64,000 bases of DNA from Litchfieldia sinesaloumensis (GTDB lineage Bacteria; Bacillota; Bacilli; Bacillales; Bacillaceae_L), in contig NZ_LT732529.1 in NCBI RefSeq assembly GCF_900156865.1, forward strand, positions 2,854,460 through 2,918,459. Direction: 5' to 3'. This document shows positions 10,098 through 20,209 of this stretch, piece after piece. Every line of letters starts with the position of its first letter. The stretch's first letter is position 1. The position numbers and the translations under genes were made by a program. The notes under the pieces were generated by a model. It worked only from the letters and a program-made list of their open reading frames with translations. It was not told where the DNA came from and searched no databases.

Positions 10098-11033
10098 TTA
10101 TATTTCGTCGTGTTCTCTGTATTCGATCGCGTTTGAGAGACGATTAGAGAAATCTTCTGCTGCGTTTAACCCCATTCGCTTTAAACGATAATTCATTGCT
10201 GCAACCTCAATGATAACAGCGAGATTTCGCCCTGGACGTACAGGAATCGTATACTTCGTAAGTTCTGTATCAATGATTTTCATTTTTTCTTCTTCAAGAC
10301 CAAGTCTGTCATATTGCTTTGTTTGATCCCATAGTTCAAGATTTACGACAAGTGTAATTCGTTTAAAATTACGAATAGCTCCCGCACCAAATAAGGTCAT
10401 CACATTGATGATACCAAGTCCACGAATCTCAAGAAGATGCTCAATAAGCTCTGGTGAACTACCGATCAGGGTATCATCATCCTCTTGGCGAATTTCAACA
10501 CAATCATCTGCTACAAGACGATGTCCACGTTTTACAAGCTCCAGTGCTGTTTCACTCTTACCAACACCACTTTTACCAATAATAAGTACTCCTACACCAT
10601 AAATGTCAACAAGAACTCCATGCACTGCTGTTGTCGGTGCAAGTTTACTTTCTAAAAAGTTTGTAACCCGACTTGATAATCTTGTCGTTTTCATCTTTGA
10701 TTTAAGGACTGGAACGGATTCACGTTCTGAAGCCTCAATCAATTCTGGTGGTACTTCCATATCACGAGAAATAATAATTGCAGGGGTAATATCCGTACAA
10801 AGTTTCTCCATACGGTATACTTTTTCGTCCTGTGTTAGTCTTCCAAAGAAAGTAATTTCTGTCTTTCCTAATAACTGGATACGCTCAGCTGGATAGTAGT
10901 TAAAGAATCCTGCAAGCTCAATACCAGGTCTCGATATATCGCTCGTTGTAATCGGGCGATTGATTCCCTCTTCCCCACTAATTAACTCTAATTTAAACTT
11001 CTCAATTAAATCCTTCGTGCTAACTTTTGGCAC
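10098..11033 (-). CDS. hprK: HPr kinase/phosphorylase
   Basis: Bifunctional enzyme of 311 residues that phosphorylates and dephosphorylates HPr on Ser46, the central switch of carbon catabolite control with CcpA. The Walker A motif is GKSGVGKSE near residues 153-161 and the family signature is [21 protein letters not shown]-like further on. ATG 11033 is preceded by GGAGGAACAG. It heads the hprK-lgt-yvoD-ppaX-yvoF operon, and its product would create the CcpA corepressor acting at sites such as the cre box at 5.75 kb. Confidence 0.97.
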   Translation of the reverse strand: MPKVSTKDLIEKFKLELISGEEGINRPITTSDISRPGIELAGFFNYYPAERIQLLGKTEITFFGRLTQDEKVYRMEKLCTDITPAIIISRDMEVPPELIEASERESVPVLKSKMKTTRLSSRVTNFLESKLAPTTAVHGVLVDIYGVGVLIIGKSGVGKSETALELVKRGHRLVADDCVEIRQEDDDTLIGSSPELIEHLLEIRGLGIINVMTLFGAGAIRNFKRITLVVNLELWDQTKQYDRLGLEEEKMKIIDTELTKYTIPVRPGRNLAVIIEVAAMNYRLKRMGLNAAEDFSNRLSNAIEYREHDEI

Positions 11034-11295
11034 ATCTGTTCCTCCTTGATCGTCTATCGTGTAGATTTATATTTACTGTGATTATAAAAAGCCCGGTTTA
11101 TTGTCTAAAAGAAACAGTAATGTAACAGGGGTGGACCCTACTATCTAAAGTTTAAACTCATTCTCCTATTTTAGCACTTTTCTATATAACACCAAAACTT
11201 TTCTGACCATCTGGCTTCAAAGTCTAGATATTTGCCATAAATTTAATTGGATGTGAATATGTATACATCTTAACAAACATGTTTCAACTCGTAAA

Positions 11296-11323
11296 AAATG
11301 CCTACCAAATTTGATAGGCATTT
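11296..11323 (-). terminator. Terminator after yvlD
   Basis: AAATGCCTA / TAGGCATTT stem with a 10-base loop, followed by T4 on the minus strand, just past the yvlD stop. It separates the yvl genes from hprK. Confidence 0.75.
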
Positions 11324-11328
11324 CAAGT

Positions 11329-11691
11329 TTATTTCTTTTTCTCTTGTAATGGTTCAACGATTACTTTTTGAATCAATAGATTCAGAACTGAAATAATAAC
11401 CGAAGCTAGTAGGGCAGTGCCAAAACCTTCGATGATGAAAGAGTCGCCCATTAATGACTGGGTCAACATTAGAGTGATTGCATTAATCACGAACAAAAAG
11501 AGACCTAATGATAGAACCGTAACAGGCAATGTTAAGAGAATGAGAATGGGTTTTACAATAACGTTTAAAATGGAAAGTATCACACTTGCTGTAATGGCCG
11601 CGGCAACACCTTCTAGATGAAAGGTATCAACATAGCCTGCAACAACCATTAGCACGATGCTATTAACGATTACACTAGCAATCCATCTCAT
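11329..11691 (-). CDS. yvlD: YvlD-like membrane protein (phage-holin-like family)
   Basis: Small integral membrane protein of 120 residues with four hydrophobic segments and a charged C-terminus (VEPLQEKKK). It belongs to the family annotated as phage holin family protein/YvlD; despite the label there is no phage context. Its ATG overlaps the yvlC stop. In B. subtilis the yvlABCD genes are envelope-stress responsive, so a role in membrane homeostasis is inferred. Confidence 0.85.
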   Translation of the reverse strand: MRWIASVIVNSIVLMVVAGYVDTFHLEGVAAAITASVILSILNVIVKPILILLTLPVTVLSLGLFLFVINAITLMLTQSLMGDSFIIEGFGTALLASVIISVLNLLIQKVIVEPLQEKKK

Positions 11692-11891
11692 TTTCTATGC
11701 ATATCTCCTTCATTTGGGACGATAAATATCCAGGCCAGATAGATGAACCCAAGGGAACCCACCCCTAAGAAGAAGCCCACCACCGCAAGTATACGCAAAA
11801 GTGATGCATCAATCCCAGTATAATCCGCTAAGCCTCCAAGCACTCCTCCGAGCATACGATTACTGCTGGAGCGATATAATTTCTTTTTCAT
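11688..11891 (-). CDS. yvlC: PspC-domain protein YvlC
   Basis: Protein of 67 residues that is essentially a single PspC domain: a short basic N-terminus (MKKKLYRSSSNRMLGGVLGG) and one or two hydrophobic segments. PspC domains act in envelope stress responses. I start it at ATG 11891 with GAGGTG upstream rather than the GTG nine bases earlier. It overlaps yvlD by four bases and follows yvlB on the same strand. Confidence 0.87.
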   Translation of the reverse strand: MKKKLYRSSSNRMLGGVLGGLADYTGIDASLLRILAVVGFFLGVGSLGFIYLAWIFIVPNEGDMHRK

Positions 11892-12023
11892 AATCAACAC
11901 CTCAAAGTGGTTTTATCCCTCATTAACTGGCAGTATGATCCTCACTACAAGTTAATAGGGCATTGAATAGTATATATAGTTCGACTCAAACTGCCAGTAA
12001 AAGCCCAATTGGTTCAACTAACA

Positions 12024-12056
12024 TTCAGTGCGGGATGAAGCCCCCCACTGAATGAA
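12024..12056 (-). terminator. Stem-loop between yvlB and yvlC
   Basis: Inverted repeat ATTCAGTG / CACTGAAT with an inner CGGG/CCCC pairing lies immediately after the yvlB stop. There is no strong T-run, so it may be an attenuator or processing signal rather than a full terminator. The rest of the 168-base gap to yvlC also holds a 9-base inverted repeat (ACTGGCAGT at about 11927, ACTGCCAGT at about 11992) of unknown role. Confidence 0.45.
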
Positions 12057-12059
12057 GTT

Positions 12060-13160
12060 TCACTTTATCGTAATAGAACCCGTTTTCGTTTCGGCAAATA
12101 GATGTAGTTTTTGTGGTTTCTCTTCATTCGCTTTAAAACGAAGTGATTTTTGAACAACTTCATTTTTCTCTTCAATAATTGACATCATTGGCAGCTCAGA
12201 CTTAAAGTTACCGAGATTCGATTTTAATTCACCGTCAACTTGATAGTCGTTCGAAATGAACATATCAACGCTACCTGTCGTTGTTTTTACATAGGCAGTA
12301 TGACAGTTGTCTCCCTGAAGGTCACACGTGATATTCCCATTAAAGCTTTGAAGATCTACTTTTTCAAAACGGCCAGTTGTTGAAACTGTACCGTTGATAG
12401 TTTCAGCTTCAAAATCCTTACTAGTGATGTCATTTGCTTTAATGTGACCATTTGCAGTTTCGATTTCAACTGATTCTGTATCAAAGTTTGAAATGGTAAT
12501 AGCTCCATTCGCTGTTTTTGCACGGAATTCCTTTACACGTAAATTTTCCCCAGTTATCGGTCCGTTAAACATACGAGCTTTAATCGACTCATAGTTTTCC
12601 TGAGGGACATAAATCTTAGCATGGACCTTCATTTGTTTCTTCTGAATAGAAAGTCGCAGTGCACCATTTTCAATTGAGAACAGGACATCCTCTAAAAATG
12701 CCTTGCGTGCGCGTTCTTGGTTTTCAATATTATACACTTTTGCTTCACATTCAACTCGGACATCCTGCTCTTGCCAAGGAATAATATTGATACTACCATT
12801 TGAAACGTCAAGATCAAGCTTAGTAATATAAACATCCTTGTGTTGGAAGATATGCTTCACATCGACTGCCTGACCAAAGTTAAAATCAAGATCAAGGTCC
12901 TTAATCTTTTTCAACGCTGTATCGATAAAATCCATAAATTTGTGCTTGGCTGAGCCCTTGCTTTCATATGAATGTTGATACTGCTGTTGGGATTCCTCAT
13001 ATTGAACTTGGGTAGAAAGCTCAGTCTTGATTTCCTGTGCCGGATCTTGGGACTTGCTCTCCTCTCCTGCATGAAGCTTTTCAATAAGAACAATTGCTTC
13101 CTCAGCCGTTAGTTTACCTTCTTCAACTAACTTTAAAATTCGTTTTTGTTCATCTTGCAT
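12060..13160 (-). CDS. yvlB: YvlB/LiaX-like DUF4097 protein
   Basis: About 366 residues. The N-terminus carries a short helical SHOCT-like segment (ILKLVEEGKLTAEEAIVLIEKL region) followed by a linker and a long DUF4097 beta-helix region with repeated motifs such as TANGAITI, TANGHIKA and TINGTVST. Relatives include LiaX, a daptomycin and antimicrobial-peptide stress sensor in enterococci. ATG 13160 has GGGGGAAA upstream; the frame opens further up but without a ribosome site. Gene order with yvlC and yvlD matches B. subtilis. Confidence 0.87.
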   Translation of the reverse strand: MQDEQKRILKLVEEGKLTAEEAIVLIEKLHAGEESKSQDPAQEIKTELSTQVQYEESQQQYQHSYESKGSAKHKFMDFIDTALKKIKDLDLDFNFGQAVDVKHIFQHKDVYITKLDLDVSNGSINIIPWQEQDVRVECEAKVYNIENQERARKAFLEDVLFSIENGALRLSIQKKQMKVHAKIYVPQENYESIKARMFNGPITGENLRVKEFRAKTANGAITISNFDTESVEIETANGHIKANDITSKDFEAETINGTVSTTGRFEKVDLQSFNGNITCDLQGDNCHTAYVKTTTGSVDMFISNDYQVDGELKSNLGNFKSELPMMSIIEEKNEVVQKSLRFKANEEKPQKLHLFAETKTGSITIK

Positions 13161-13307
13161 AACGATTTCCCCCTTAACAAATGTTTGCGTTTGATTCTTT
13201 TCCACACGTGGTGGCTACAAAAGACATTGGAAGTGGCACTGTAAGTCTCGTTGATTCAACTAATCAAAAAGCTACATCTAAAGTTCGTTTATCATGGCTG
13301 TATAACG

Positions 13308-13622
13308 TTAGATGTCTTCCTGTGCTAATACTTGAATCCCTTTTACGATGTTCCAAATTACGATTCCGATGTTAATGATCCCTAGCAAGATGAACACTAG
13401 CAGCATAACAACTGCAAATGCTTCTACCGACCATATAAACAAAAACGGAATTAACACAAAAACGATGGTTGCAAATGGAATAATATGTGAGATTAACGCA
13501 TGCAAAGCATGCTTTTTTACTGCTGGATTTTGTACAAGAATATAAACAATAATTGGTAAAATAAACCCTGCAAAGAAAATGCTAAAGTAACACAACGCTG
13601 CAATCAATTTATCCGTATTCAC
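13308..13622 (-). CDS. yvlA: DUF4870 membrane protein YvlA
   Basis: Protein of 104 residues with three to four hydrophobic segments and the conserved NPAVKKHALHAL region typical of DUF4870 proteins. Function unknown. It is followed by yvlB, yvlC and yvlD on the same strand, reproducing the yvlABCD cluster. The 147 bases between yvlA and yvlB hold no clear signal. Confidence 0.8.
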   Translation of the reverse strand: MNTDKLIAALCYFSIFFAGFILPIIVYILVQNPAVKKHALHALISHIIPFATIVFVLIPFLFIWSVEAFAVVMLLVFILLGIINIGIVIWNIVKGIQVLAQEDI

Positions 13623-13708
13623 TCTACATCTCCCCTTTATAACTCTATATACGAATCATATAGTTAAATGGTTTCAGGGAATTTTTCAAAAAGTATACAA
13701 AAAGATGT

Positions 13709-14089
13709 TTATCTGGGCTTACTTTCTAATAATCCCTTAAAGTTTTCACGGTAGTGCCAAGCTAAAATCGCTTCAAATAGGGTGACTATAAGAGCCAATA
13801 TCAATAAATCTGAATCTACAAATATATGAAACGCTAAAATATTCACGATTAAGCTCGCTAATACAACTAATGTTAGTGGTACATATCTACGAATGAGTAA
13901 TAAAATGCCTGCCATTATTTCAACGCCTTTTTCGATTGCTAATAGATAGCCTTCTCCTAAAAACTCCATTGCAGCTGGACTAGTTGGAGCAAATGGTTCG
14001 AAACCGAATAACACCGCATAACCATTTAATCCTGCACCTAAAAAGATTAGACCCAACAAAACCTCAATCACTCGGATTACCATTTTCAT
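13709..14089 (-). CDS. DoxX-like small membrane protein
   Basis: Four-segment membrane protein of 126 residues with the look of the DoxX family (GLIFLGAGLNGYAVLFGF at the N-terminus, EKGVEIMAGILLLI in the second segment). Function is unknown; family members are proposed to act in redox or thiosulfate metabolism. ATG 14089 follows GGAG seven bases upstream. Single gene between yvlA and an unassigned membrane gene. Confidence 0.7.
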   Translation of the reverse strand: MKMVIRVIEVLLGLIFLGAGLNGYAVLFGFEPFAPTSPAAMEFLGEGYLLAIEKGVEIMAGILLLIRRYVPLTLVVLASLIVNILAFHIFVDSDLLILALIVTLFEAILAWHYRENFKGLLESKPR

Positions 14090-14190
14090 TTTTGAACTCC
14101 TTTTTTAAAAGATTCTTTTACTATGGAATTACCGATCTCTAATATAGTTTATTCTCGAGCAACACGTTTTAGAGGTAAATATGTATTAAA

Positions 14191-14218
14191 ATAGACCAGA
14201 TGAATCGTTCAACTGGTC
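14191..14218 (-). terminator. Terminator after 14.2-kb membrane gene
   Basis: GACCAG-TGAA / TTCA-CTGGTC stem followed by TATTTT on the minus strand, overlapping the stop of the gene that ends at 14217. Confidence 0.6.
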
Positions 14219-14717
14219 ACTTTCTCTTTAGCTCCCTCGCTAATATTGAACGACGAAAGCCTTTTTGTTTGAGAAATTCCTTTATTTCCTCTCCACTCAT
14301 ATAAGAAAGGCGAATGTGATAATAATTGATATGTTCGATTATGGCAAATCCAAATAAGAATAGATACCAATAAAGCCCCTTCGAGAAGGTAGTTTGGTAG
14401 ACTAGGACAGGTATACCAATCACAAGTAAAACTAGATTACCTATCTTGAAGAAACGGAATATCCCTAGTTGTTTAGTAGTAAAAGCAGAGGTCTTCCCTG
14501 CCTTTACACGTCTCCATTTCAAGTACCAATAAAGACTCCCCTGCAACAAGATATATTCTAAGAGGCAGAATGCATATAGATGTGGAAAAGTGGTTAGATA
14601 CTGATTAGACCATTCAAATGTTGGTATGTAAAAAATCCATAGGATTGGGAACAAAATCGCTGCCGACAATTCTCCTGTCCAAAGGCTAAAGAGTTTTTTC
14701 TGAGCTTTTTCTTTCAT
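14217..14717 (-). CDS. Unassigned four-segment membrane protein
   Basis: About 166 residues with four hydrophobic stretches and a basic C-terminus (KGFRRSILARELKRK). I do not recognise the family. The start is ATG 14717 (MKEKAQKKLF), with GGGTGA upstream; a GTG nine bases earlier overlaps the ribosome site. It stands alone between uvrA and the DoxX-like gene, with its own terminator. Confidence 0.7.
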   Translation of the reverse strand: MKEKAQKKLFSLWTGELSAAILFPILWIFYIPTFEWSNQYLTTFPHLYAFCLLEYILLQGSLYWYLKWRRVKAGKTSAFTTKQLGIFRFFKIGNLVLLVIGIPVLVYQTTFSKGLYWYLFLFGFAIIEHINYYHIRLSYMSGEEIKEFLKQKGFRRSILARELKRK

Positions 14718-14790
14718 GGTTATCACCCATTTTTATAGAAGTACTCACACTAGAATACCATAATTTCCCTTATTCGAATATATTCGAAAA

Positions 14791-14830
14791 GTAAAGATCC
14801 CGATTTGTCTTTTAACAAAATCGGGATTCT
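14791..14830 (-). terminator. Terminator after uvrA
   Basis: ATCCCGATTT / AAATCGGGAT stem with an 11-base loop immediately past the uvrA stop. Just downstream is a perfect 16-base palindrome TTCGAATATATTCGAA (about 14773) of unknown role. Confidence 0.7.
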
Positions 14831-14834
14831 ACGT

Positions 14835-17708
14835 TTATTTTGATACGGTTTCTTTTTCTTTTATTAATTCTTTCATTCGCTGACGATCACGCTCTAGAAC
14901 TGGTTTTAAGTAACGGCCTGTGTGGGATGCTTCGATTTTGGTTATCTCTTCAGGTGTACCTGTTCCTAAAAGGGTACCACCTTTGTCTCCGCCCTCTGGT
15001 CCTAAGTCAACGATGTAATCGACTGATTTAATAACATCAAGATTATGCTCAATGACAAGAACTGTATCGCCATTTTCCACTAGTCGTTGTAGAACTTTTA
15101 GCAACCTTGAAATGTCATCTGCATGTAAACCTGTAGTCGGTTCATCTAGAATATAGAACGTTTTTCCATTGGAGCGACGGTGTAACTCTGAGGCAAGTTT
15201 TACACGTTGCGCTTCCCCACCTGATAGCGTTGTTGCTGGTTGACCTAACGTAACATAGCCTAAGCCAACATCAAATAAGGTTTGTAGCTTACGTTTTACT
15301 TTTGGAAGGTTTTCAAAAAAGGAAACCCCTTCCTCTACTGTCATTTCTAAGATATCCGAGATGTTTTTATCTTTGTATTTCACTTCTAATGTTTCTCGGT
15401 TATATCGTTTGCCGTGGCATACCTCACATGGTACATAGACATCAGGAAGGAAGTGCATTTCAATTTTAATGATTCCATCTCCCTTACAGGCTTCACAACG
15501 GCCACCTTTTACGTTGAAACTAAAACGACCTTTCTTATACCCTCTTACTTTTGCTTCGTTCGTATTAGCAAAGAGATCCCGTATATCATCAAACACCCCT
15601 GTGTAGGTAGCTGGATTTGATCGTGGGGTTCTTCCAATTGGAGATTGGTCGATATTGATGACCTTTTCTAGATGCTCTAATCCCTTAATTGCTTTGTGTT
15701 CACCAGGTTTGCTTTTAGCGCGATTTAATTTTTGTGCTAGTGATTTTTGTAAAATCTCATTAACTAACGTACTTTTTCCCGAACCGGAAACTCCTGTAAC
15801 AGCAATGAACATGCCCAGTGGGAATTTAACAGATACGTTCTTTAAGTTATTTTCATTTGCTCCGATAATTTCTATAAATCGTCCATCTGGCTGCTTTCGT
15901 TCAAATGGAAGTGGTATAAACTTTTTACCTGATAGATATTGTCCAGTTAATGAATTAGGGTCTTCCATTACTTCTTTTGGCGCTCCCGCTGAGACAATTT
16001 GTCCACCATGACTACCAGCACCTGGCCCAATATCAATTAAGTAATCTGCAGCAAGCATGGTATCTTCGTCATGCTCAACGACAATTAGTGTATTTCCAAC
16101 ATCTCTCATTGTTTTAAGTGTGTCAATGAGTCGGTCATTGTCACGTTGGTGTAGACCGATGGATGGCTCGTCCAAAATGTAGAGGACACCAGTTAAACGT
16201 GATCCAATTTGAGTAGCAAGTCGAATTCGTTGAGCTTCGCCACCTGATAGTGTTCCTGCTGCACGGCTTAGTGATAGATAATCAAGCCCAACATTCACCA
16301 GGAATCCTAGTCTCTCTTTAATTTCTTGGAAGATAAGGTAACCTATCTGCATATCTTTGTCAGATAAATGAATGTTAGTAATGAAATCCAAAGCCTCATT
16401 TATTGATAATTCTGTAACATTAGATATATGTTTACCAGATATTAAAACTGCTAATGTTTCTTTTTTCAGACGATGACCTTTACAGCTTGGACAAGCCTTC
16501 TCAGCCATGTACTTTTCCATCTGTTCACGGATATAGTCAGAGCTCGTCTCTTTGTATCGTCTTTCTACATTTCGTAGGACACCTTCGAAAGCAATATAAT
16601 TTTCTCGTTTCTGACCGAAATCATTTTCATAGTAGAAATAAATTTCCTCACCGTCACTTCCATAAAGAACTTTATCCATTAAATGCTTTGGAATGTCCTT
16701 TACAGGGATGTCCATATCAATTCCATAATGAATACAAACAGATTCTAATAATTGTGGGTAATATTGAGAACTTGTTGGCTCCCATGGCGCAATTGCATGC
16801 TTTCGAAGAGATAAATCCCAATCTGGAATCACAAGTTCTGGATCAACCTCAAGCTTACTTCCTAAGCCATCACAGTCCGGGCAAGCCCCGAATGGACTAT
16901 TAAAAGAAAACATGCGTGGCTCAAGTTCACCGATGGAAAAGCCACATAGTGGACAGGAATGGAGTTCACTAAACAAGAGCTCCTCTTCTCCAATCACATC
17001 AATAATGACCTTACCTTCACCGAGACGTAGTGCTGCTTCAAGGGAGTCTGAAAGTCTAGCTGAAACCCCATCTTTTACTACGATTCTGTCAATGACCACT
17101 TCTATTGAGTGCTTTTTATTTTTCTCAAGCTCTATATCATCCGATAGTTCACGCATTTCTCCGTCGACGCGAATTCTTACATAGCCTTGTTTTTTAATAT
17201 CCTCTAAGACCTTCACATGGGCTCCTTTTCGCCCTGAAACAATAGGAGCCAAAACCTGCAACTTTGTCCTATCTGGATATTCTAAAATCCGATCCACCAT
17301 TTGTTCAACGGTTTGTGAAGTGATTTCGATCCCATGGTTAGGACAAACCGGTTTACCAACACGCGCGTATAATAATCGTAAATAATCATAAACCTCGGTA
17401 ACTGTTCCAACCGTTGATCTTGGATTACGACTAGTCGTTTTCTGGTCGATTGAAATTGCTGGAGAAAGTCCTTCAATTGAGTCAACATCCGGTTTATCCA
17501 TTTGTCCTAAAAATTGTCGGGCATATGCAGAGAGGGACTCGACATAGCGTCGTTGCCCTTCAGCATAAATAGTATCAAATGCAAGTGAGGACTTTCCTGA
17601 TCCAGAAAGACCAGTAACAACCACTAATTTATCTCTCGGAATCGTAACATCAATATTTTTTAAATTATGTGCCCTCGCGCCTTTGACGACGATTTTATCC
17701 AATGCCAT
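14835..17708 (-). CDS. uvrA: Excinuclease ABC subunit A
   Basis: DNA damage recognition ATPase of nucleotide excision repair, 957 residues, full length. Two ABC modules are visible: Walker [10 protein letters not shown] near residue 31 and GVSGSGKST in the second half, with signatures [14 protein letters not shown] and [14 protein letters not shown]. Zinc-binding Cys pairs are present (CPLCGF...CPDCDG and CEACKG...CEVCHG). It begins seven bases after uvrB, so the two form one operon. UvrA2 loads UvrB at lesions. Confidence 0.98.
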   Translation of the reverse strand: MALDKIVVKGARAHNLKNIDVTIPRDKLVVVTGLSGSGKSSLAFDTIYAEGQRRYVESLSAYARQFLGQMDKPDVDSIEGLSPAISIDQKTTSRNPRSTVGTVTEVYDYLRLLYARVGKPVCPNHGIEITSQTVEQMVDRILEYPDRTKLQVLAPIVSGRKGAHVKVLEDIKKQGYVRIRVDGEMRELSDDIELEKNKKHSIEVVIDRIVVKDGVSARLSDSLEAALRLGEGKVIIDVIGEEELLFSELHSCPLCGFSIGELEPRMFSFNSPFGACPDCDGLGSKLEVDPELVIPDWDLSLRKHAIAPWEPTSSQYYPQLLESVCIHYGIDMDIPVKDIPKHLMDKVLYGSDGEEIYFYYENDFGQKRENYIAFEGVLRNVERRYKETSSDYIREQMEKYMAEKACPSCKGHRLKKETLAVLISGKHISNVTELSINEALDFITNIHLSDKDMQIGYLIFQEIKERLGFLVNVGLDYLSLSRAAGTLSGGEAQRIRLATQIGSRLTGVLYILDEPSIGLHQRDNDRLIDTLKTMRDVGNTLIVVEHDEDTMLAADYLIDIGPGAGSHGGQIVSAGAPKEVMEDPNSLTGQYLSGKKFIPLPFERKQPDGRFIEIIGANENNLKNVSVKFPLGMFIAVTGVSGSGKSTLVNEILQKSLAQKLNRAKSKPGEHKAIKGLEHLEKVINIDQSPIGRTPRSNPATYTGVFDDIRDLFANTNEAKVRGYKKGRFSFNVKGGRCEACKGDGIIKIEMHFLPDVYVPCEVCHGKRYNRETLEVKYKDKNISDILEMTVEEGVSFFENLPKVKRKLQTLFDVGLGYVTLGQPATTLSGGEAQRVKLASELHRRSNGKTFYILDEPTTGLHADDISRLLKVLQRLVENGDTVLVIEHNLDVIKSVDYIVDLGPEGGDKGGTLLGTGTPEEITKIEASHTGRYLKPVLERDRQRMKELIKEKETVSK

Positions 17709-17715
17709 GTTTAAG

Positions 17716-19695
17716 TCATCCTTCCGCTTTTAACTCCAAAATTAAATCACGTAGCTCAGCTGCTCGTTCGAAATTAAGTGCCTTTGCTGCTTCTTTCATT
17801 TCTGCTTCCATTTCTGCAATCACCTTATCGCGTTCTTTCTTCGATAATCCGGTAAATTTAGGTGCTGCTTCGTAGCTTTCCGTATCTTCAGCAGCTTGTG
17901 TCGCACGGATTACATCACGAATATCCTTTTGGATGGTCTGAGGGGTAATTCCATGTTTCTTGTTATATTCCTCTTGAATCTCACGACGTCGTTTTGTTTC
18001 ATTTATGGCAATTTCCATTGAATTTGTTATCTTATCTGCATAAAGGATAACCTTACCATTTGCATTTCTTGCTGCTCGACCAATTGTTTGGATAAGTGAG
18101 CGTTCTGAGCGTAAGAAACCTTCCTTATCAGCGTCAAGAATCGCAACAAGAGAAACCTCTGGGATATCCAACCCTTCACGAAGGAGGTTGATACCAACTA
18201 ACACGTCGTGTTTGCCCAATCGAAGATCACGAATGATTTCAATCCGCTCAAGGGTTTTAATTTCTGAGTGTAAATAAGTCACTTTTATACCAATGTCCTT
18301 TAGGTAATCTGTTAAATCCTCAGACATTTTTTTCGTTAACGTTGTAATTAGAACACGTTCATTTTTATTGATACGGTCTTGAATTTCACCTAATAGATCA
18401 TCAATTTGCCCCTGAATTGGTCGAACTTCAATGATTGGATCAAGTAACCCGGTTGGTCGAATGATTTGCTCGACCATTTTATCTGTATGCTCAATTTCAT
18501 AAGGTCCAGGTGTAGCCGAAACATTGATGATTTGATTAATGTGTTTTTCAAACTCTTCAAATCGCAGTGGACGGTTATCTAATGCTGAAGGCAGTCGGAA
18601 ACCGTGATCAACTAATACTTGCTTTCTTGCTTGGTCACCATTAAACATTCCCCTAATTTGCGGCAACGTGACATGTGACTCATCCACGACAATTAACAGA
18701 TCTTCAGGAAAATAATCCAGTAAAGTATATGGTGTCGAACCTGAAGGGCGTAGGGTTAGATGGCGTGAATAATTTTCTATCCCTGAACAAAAGCCCATTT
18801 CCCTCATCATTTCAAGGTCATAATTGGTACGTTGTTCTAGACGTTGGGCCTGGAGTAATTGCCCATTCTCACGTAACTCGGCTAAACGTTCTTCTAGTTC
18901 TGCCTCAATATTTTTAATCGCAATTTGCATTTTCTCTTCACGAGTTACGAAGTGGGATGCCGGGAAAATCGCTACATGTTCACGTTCCCCAAGGATTTCA
19001 CCTGTTAAGGCATCTACTTCCCGGATCCGATCAATTTCATCACCAAAAAACTCCACGCGAAGACAGTGCTCATCACGTGAGGCAGGGAAGATTTCCACAA
19101 CATCCCCACGTACGCGGAATGTTCCACGACGGAAGTCGATATCATTTCGTTCATATTGAACATCAACAAGTTTACGAAGTAGTTCATTTCGCTCAATTTC
19201 CATGCCAGTACGAAGGGAAACAACAAGTTCCCTATATTCTTCAGGAGAACCTAAGCCATAGATGCATGATACGCTGGCAATAATGATGACATCACGTCGT
19301 TCAAAAAGCGAAGAGGTTGCGGAGTGACGCAATTTATCAATTTCATCATTTACACTTGAATCTTTTTCGATATATGTATCTGAAGAAGGGACATATGCCT
19401 CGGGCTGGAAATAGTCGTAATAGCTGACAAAATACTCAACTGCATTATTCGGAAAGAATTCCTTAAACTCACTATATAGCTGACCAGCTAATGTTTTGTT
19501 ATGTGCAATAATTAAAGTTGGTCGATTAACTTCCTTTATTACATTTGAAATGGTGAATGTTTTTCCGGTTCCAGTTGCACCTAGTAATGTTTGATACTTT
19601 TTCCCCGACTTGATACCAGCAACCAGTTCCTTGATTGCTCTCGGTTGATCACCTTGAGGTGAATACTTAGAGACTAGTTCGAATTGATCCTTCAT
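17716..19695 (-). CDS. uvrB: Excinuclease ABC subunit B
   Basis: Damage-verifying helicase of nucleotide excision repair, about 659 residues. Walker A is GATGTGKT near residue 40, the DEAD-like box is DESHV, and a UVR motif for UvrC contact is at the C-terminus ([15 protein letters not shown]). I place the start at ATG 19695 ([15 protein letters not shown]) behind GGGAGGAAGAC rather than at the upstream ATG, giving the length usual for the family. Cotranscribed with uvrA and probably SOS-induced through the LexA-like box about 110 bases upstream. Confidence 0.98.
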   Translation of the reverse strand: MKDQFELVSKYSPQGDQPRAIKELVAGIKSGKKYQTLLGATGTGKTFTISNVIKEVNRPTLIIAHNKTLAGQLYSEFKEFFPNNAVEYFVSYYDYFQPEAYVPSSDTYIEKDSSVNDEIDKLRHSATSSLFERRDVIIIASVSCIYGLGSPEEYRELVVSLRTGMEIERNELLRKLVDVQYERNDIDFRRGTFRVRGDVVEIFPASRDEHCLRVEFFGDEIDRIREVDALTGEILGEREHVAIFPASHFVTREEKMQIAIKNIEAELEERLAELRENGQLLQAQRLEQRTNYDLEMMREMGFCSGIENYSRHLTLRPSGSTPYTLLDYFPEDLLIVVDESHVTLPQIRGMFNGDQARKQVLVDHGFRLPSALDNRPLRFEEFEKHINQIINVSATPGPYEIEHTDKMVEQIIRPTGLLDPIIEVRPIQGQIDDLLGEIQDRINKNERVLITTLTKKMSEDLTDYLKDIGIKVTYLHSEIKTLERIEIIRDLRLGKHDVLVGINLLREGLDIPEVSLVAILDADKEGFLRSERSLIQTIGRAARNANGKVILYADKITNSMEIAINETKRRREIQEEYNKKHGITPQTIQKDIRDVIRATQAAEDTESYEAAPKFTGLSKKERDKVIAEMEAEMKEAAKALNFERAAELRDLILELKAEG

Positions 19696-19766
19696 ATGTC
19701 TTCCTCCCATCTATCACTTTGCGTTATGTAAATGGTACTTTTCACTGTCTTTTTCTCGATAGAAAC

Positions 19767-19816
19767 ATTGTACCACAAACTGACTAAAAACAAACAAAAA
19801 TACGAACTGATATTCG
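19767..19816 (-). promoter_or_regulatory. uvrB promoter region with LexA-like box
   Basis: CGAACTGATATTCG at 19803-19816 differs by one base from the Bacillus LexA (DinR) consensus CGAACNNNNGTTCG. On the minus strand it lies just upstream of an extended -10 element (TGGTACAAT, hexamer at 19767-19772). SOS control of uvrBA is established in B. subtilis, which supports the reading. Confidence 0.55.
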
Positions 19817-19880
19817 ATTATTTTTTAAAAATCACTTTATACTTTTCCTCGAATAGGCCTGGATAATTCTCTATTCAATA

Positions 19881-19911
19881 AAAAAGCCTGTAACTCAGTG
19901 GTTACAGGCTA
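19881..19911 (-). terminator. Terminator after csbA
   Basis: AGCCTGTAAC / GTTACAGGCT, a 10-bp stem with a six-base loop followed by T6 on the minus strand, starting at the csbA stop codon. It separates csbA from uvrB-uvrA. Confidence 0.85.
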
Positions 19912-20136
19912 TTCTTTCGCTTTTTTTCCCATGTTTCGTGCATATAGAAATCCCGCTCCGAGCGAAATGACATCTGCTATGATAATTAATGGTGATTCCG
20001 CATACCCCTTATATATAGATGTAATGATAAGGGCTAATGCTAATAATAATCCAACATAATAATTATACGTAACCCTTGTAAAGAAAACGACGAGTACTCC
20101 GGGAAGCACAAGTGCAAGTAATATTTTTAACAGCAT
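19909..20136 (-). CDS. csbA: CsbA-like small membrane protein
   Basis: Membrane protein of 75 residues with two or three hydrophobic segments and a basic end (RNMGKKAKE), close to the length of B. subtilis CsbA. In that species csbA is a sigma-B general-stress gene immediately before uvrB; the same neighbourhood is seen here. The region upstream shows an extended -10 (TGCTATACT on the minus strand) rather than an obvious sigma-B promoter, and a strong terminator separates it from uvrB. Function unknown. Confidence 0.85.
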   Translation of the reverse strand: MLLKILLALVLPGVLVVFFTRVTYNYYVGLLLALALIITSIYKGYAESPLIIIADVISLGAGFLYARNMGKKAKE

Positions 20137-20209
20137 CAGTTTCGATTCCTTTCAATATACATAACTGAAGTATAGCAAATAGAATAAAGGAATTCACCTG
20201 ATTCACATG

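Noticed and set aside
11329-11691. Phage remnant suggested by the holin-family label of YvlD
   Set aside because: The gene sits in the conserved yvlABCD cluster and no other phage genes are present.
11927-12001. ACTGGCAGT and ACTGCCAGT near yvlC, resembling the 20-bp array core
   Set aside because: Only two copies, inverted and 65 bases apart, without the 20-base period; treated as a plain inverted repeat.
14773-14788. Perfect palindrome TTCGAATATATTCGAA after uvrA as a LexA site
   Set aside because: It lies downstream of the uvrA terminator, not before a promoter, and lacks the GAAC/GTTC half-sites with correct spacing.
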